Below, one piece after another: positions 63,450-64,000 of a stretch of DNA of 64,000 nt (the stretch's first letter is position 1; each line of letters starts with the position of its first letter). The DNA is taken from assembly GCF_020523825.1 (NCBI RefSeq), contig NZ_JAJALK010000002.1:62001-126000 (forward strand), in the 5' to 3' direction. The translations under genes were made by a program, and so were the position numbers. The notes under the pieces were generated by a model. It did no database searches. It was not told the origin of the DNA and saw only the letters and a list, made by a program, of their open reading frames with translations. Origin of the DNA: Methylobacterium brachiatum (GTDB lineage: Bacteria > Pseudomonadota > Alphaproteobacteria > Rhizobiales > Beijerinckiaceae).

Positions 63450-64000
63450 TTGGTTCGTTACGAGGTCGATGGCGGCGTGGCCGTGCTCACGCTCGCCAAC
63501 CCGCCGGTCAACGCGCTGGGCGCCGCGCTGCGGGCTGCCCTCGACGGCGCCCTGGCGCGGGCGGAGGCCGACGAAGCGGTCCGGGCGATCGTGCTGGCGG
63601 CCGAGGGCAAGGTGTTCGTCGGCGGCGCCGACATCTCGGAATTCGGGAAGCCGCTCCAGGCGCCGAGCCTGCCGGACGTGCTGAAGCGGCTCGATGCCGG
63701 GCGGAAGCCTGTGGTGGCGGCGATCGGCGGCGCGGCGCTGGGCGGCGGGCTGGAACTGGCGATGGCCTGCCACGGCCGGGTCGCGGCGCCCGCGGCCAAG
63801 CTCGGCCTGCCGGAGATCAAGCTCGGCATCATCCCGGGGGCCGGGGGCACGCAGCGCCTGCCGCGGCTGATCGGGCCGGACACCGCCTTCACGATGATGC
63901 TCACCGGCGAGCCGGTCTCGGCGGAAATTGCCGCCAAGCTCGGGATCGTCGACGCCGTGGTGCTGGGCGATCTCGTGCCGGCCGCCCGCATCCGGGCCCT
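63450..64000 (+). CDS. FadB-like 3-hydroxyacyl-CoA dehydrogenase/enoyl-CoA hydratase, N-terminal part
   Basis: The frame is open from TTG 63450 to the end of the window, so the gene is cut. The visible 183 residues are a crotonase domain: 'VAVLTLANPPVNALGAALRA', oxyanion loop 'GKVFVGGADISEFGKPLQ', 'VVAAIGGAALGGGLELAMAC' and 'LGLPEIKLGIIPGAGGTQRL' with both catalytic glutamates. The 'ANPPVNAL' opening is typical of multifunctional FadB/FadJ-type proteins whose dehydrogenase part follows. 'gggag' lies about 9 bases upstream. Divergent from the nitronate monooxygenase operon. Confidence 0.85.
   Translation, partial: MVRYEVDGGVAVLTLANPPVNALGAALRAALDGALARAEADEAVRAIVLAAEGKVFVGGADISEFGKPLQAPSLPDVLKRLDAGRKPVVAAIGGAALGGGLELAMACHGRVAAPAAKLGLPEIKLGIIPGAGGTQRLPRLIGPDTAFTMMLTGEPVSAEIAAKLGIVDAVVLGDLVPAARIRA

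Overview
The window is high-GC bacterial DNA from an alphaproteobacterium of the Hyphomicrobiales (Rhizobiales). The best guess is Methylobacterium or a close relative. This rests on gene content (a NepR-EcfG type stress sigma factor, psd-pssA, DUF1236, YcjX/DUF697, gyrA-coaD-cyclophilin order), on rhizobial-type intergenic palindromes, and on overall coding style. No rRNA, tRNA, CRISPR array, insertion sequence or prophage was recognised. Both ends are cut inside genes.

Layout. 1-7.7 kb: the C-terminus of a double-receiver signalling protein, a GNAT acetyltransferase, an AT-rich orphan gene, an S58 (DmpA-like) peptidase, a beta-hydroxyacid dehydrogenase, a chemoreceptor, an SppA-like protease and a His/Trp/Arg-rich secreted protein. 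7.9-12.8 kb: gyrA, coaD and two cyclophilins. 12.9-16.4 kb: two toxin-antitoxin modules (RelE/HigB-HigA-like and TacA-TacT-like) flanking mobA and mrp. 16.4-31.8 kb: metabolic and envelope genes (PPOX-fold protein, pncB, Tat-targeted MmgE/PrpD protein, HEPN protein with an amber-split partner, AI-2E exporter family, hisN, ycjX and a DUF697 gene, UvdE-like nuclease, YihY/BrkB). 32-38.7 kb: msrB, a CYTH-like protein, psd-pssA, mscL, a stress block with a natural NepR-EcfG fusion, and a class II glutamine amidotransferase.

38.8-50.9 kb holds the main system. It is one minus-strand operon of about 12 kb encoding an alternative complex III (ActA, ActB, a fused ActC-ActD, ActE, ActF) followed by a caa3-type, A2-family cytochrome c oxidase (CtaC with fused cytochrome c, CtaD, CtaE, subunit IV). 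Nearly all genes overlap by ATGA/GTGA or lie within 20 bases of each other. Together they would oxidise quinol and pass electrons through haem proteins directly to oxygen, bypassing cytochrome bc1. Two small soluble proteins are embedded between CtaE and subunit IV.

51-64 kb: a large ABC-exporter-like protein with a degenerate nucleotide site, an L,D-transpeptidase with a late frameshift, an MBL-fold hydrolase, two sugar/NAD(P)-binding epimerase-type proteins, and an acyl-CoA gene group (CoA-transferase, IclR regulator, enoyl-CoA hydratase, nitronate monooxygenase, start of a FadB-like protein) with two matching palindromes in its divergent promoter region.

A dispersed repeat of about 110-125 bases occurs three times (25.4, 58.0 and 60.4 kb). 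It folds into four hairpins closed by an outer stem, and its stems vary in a compensatory way between copies.
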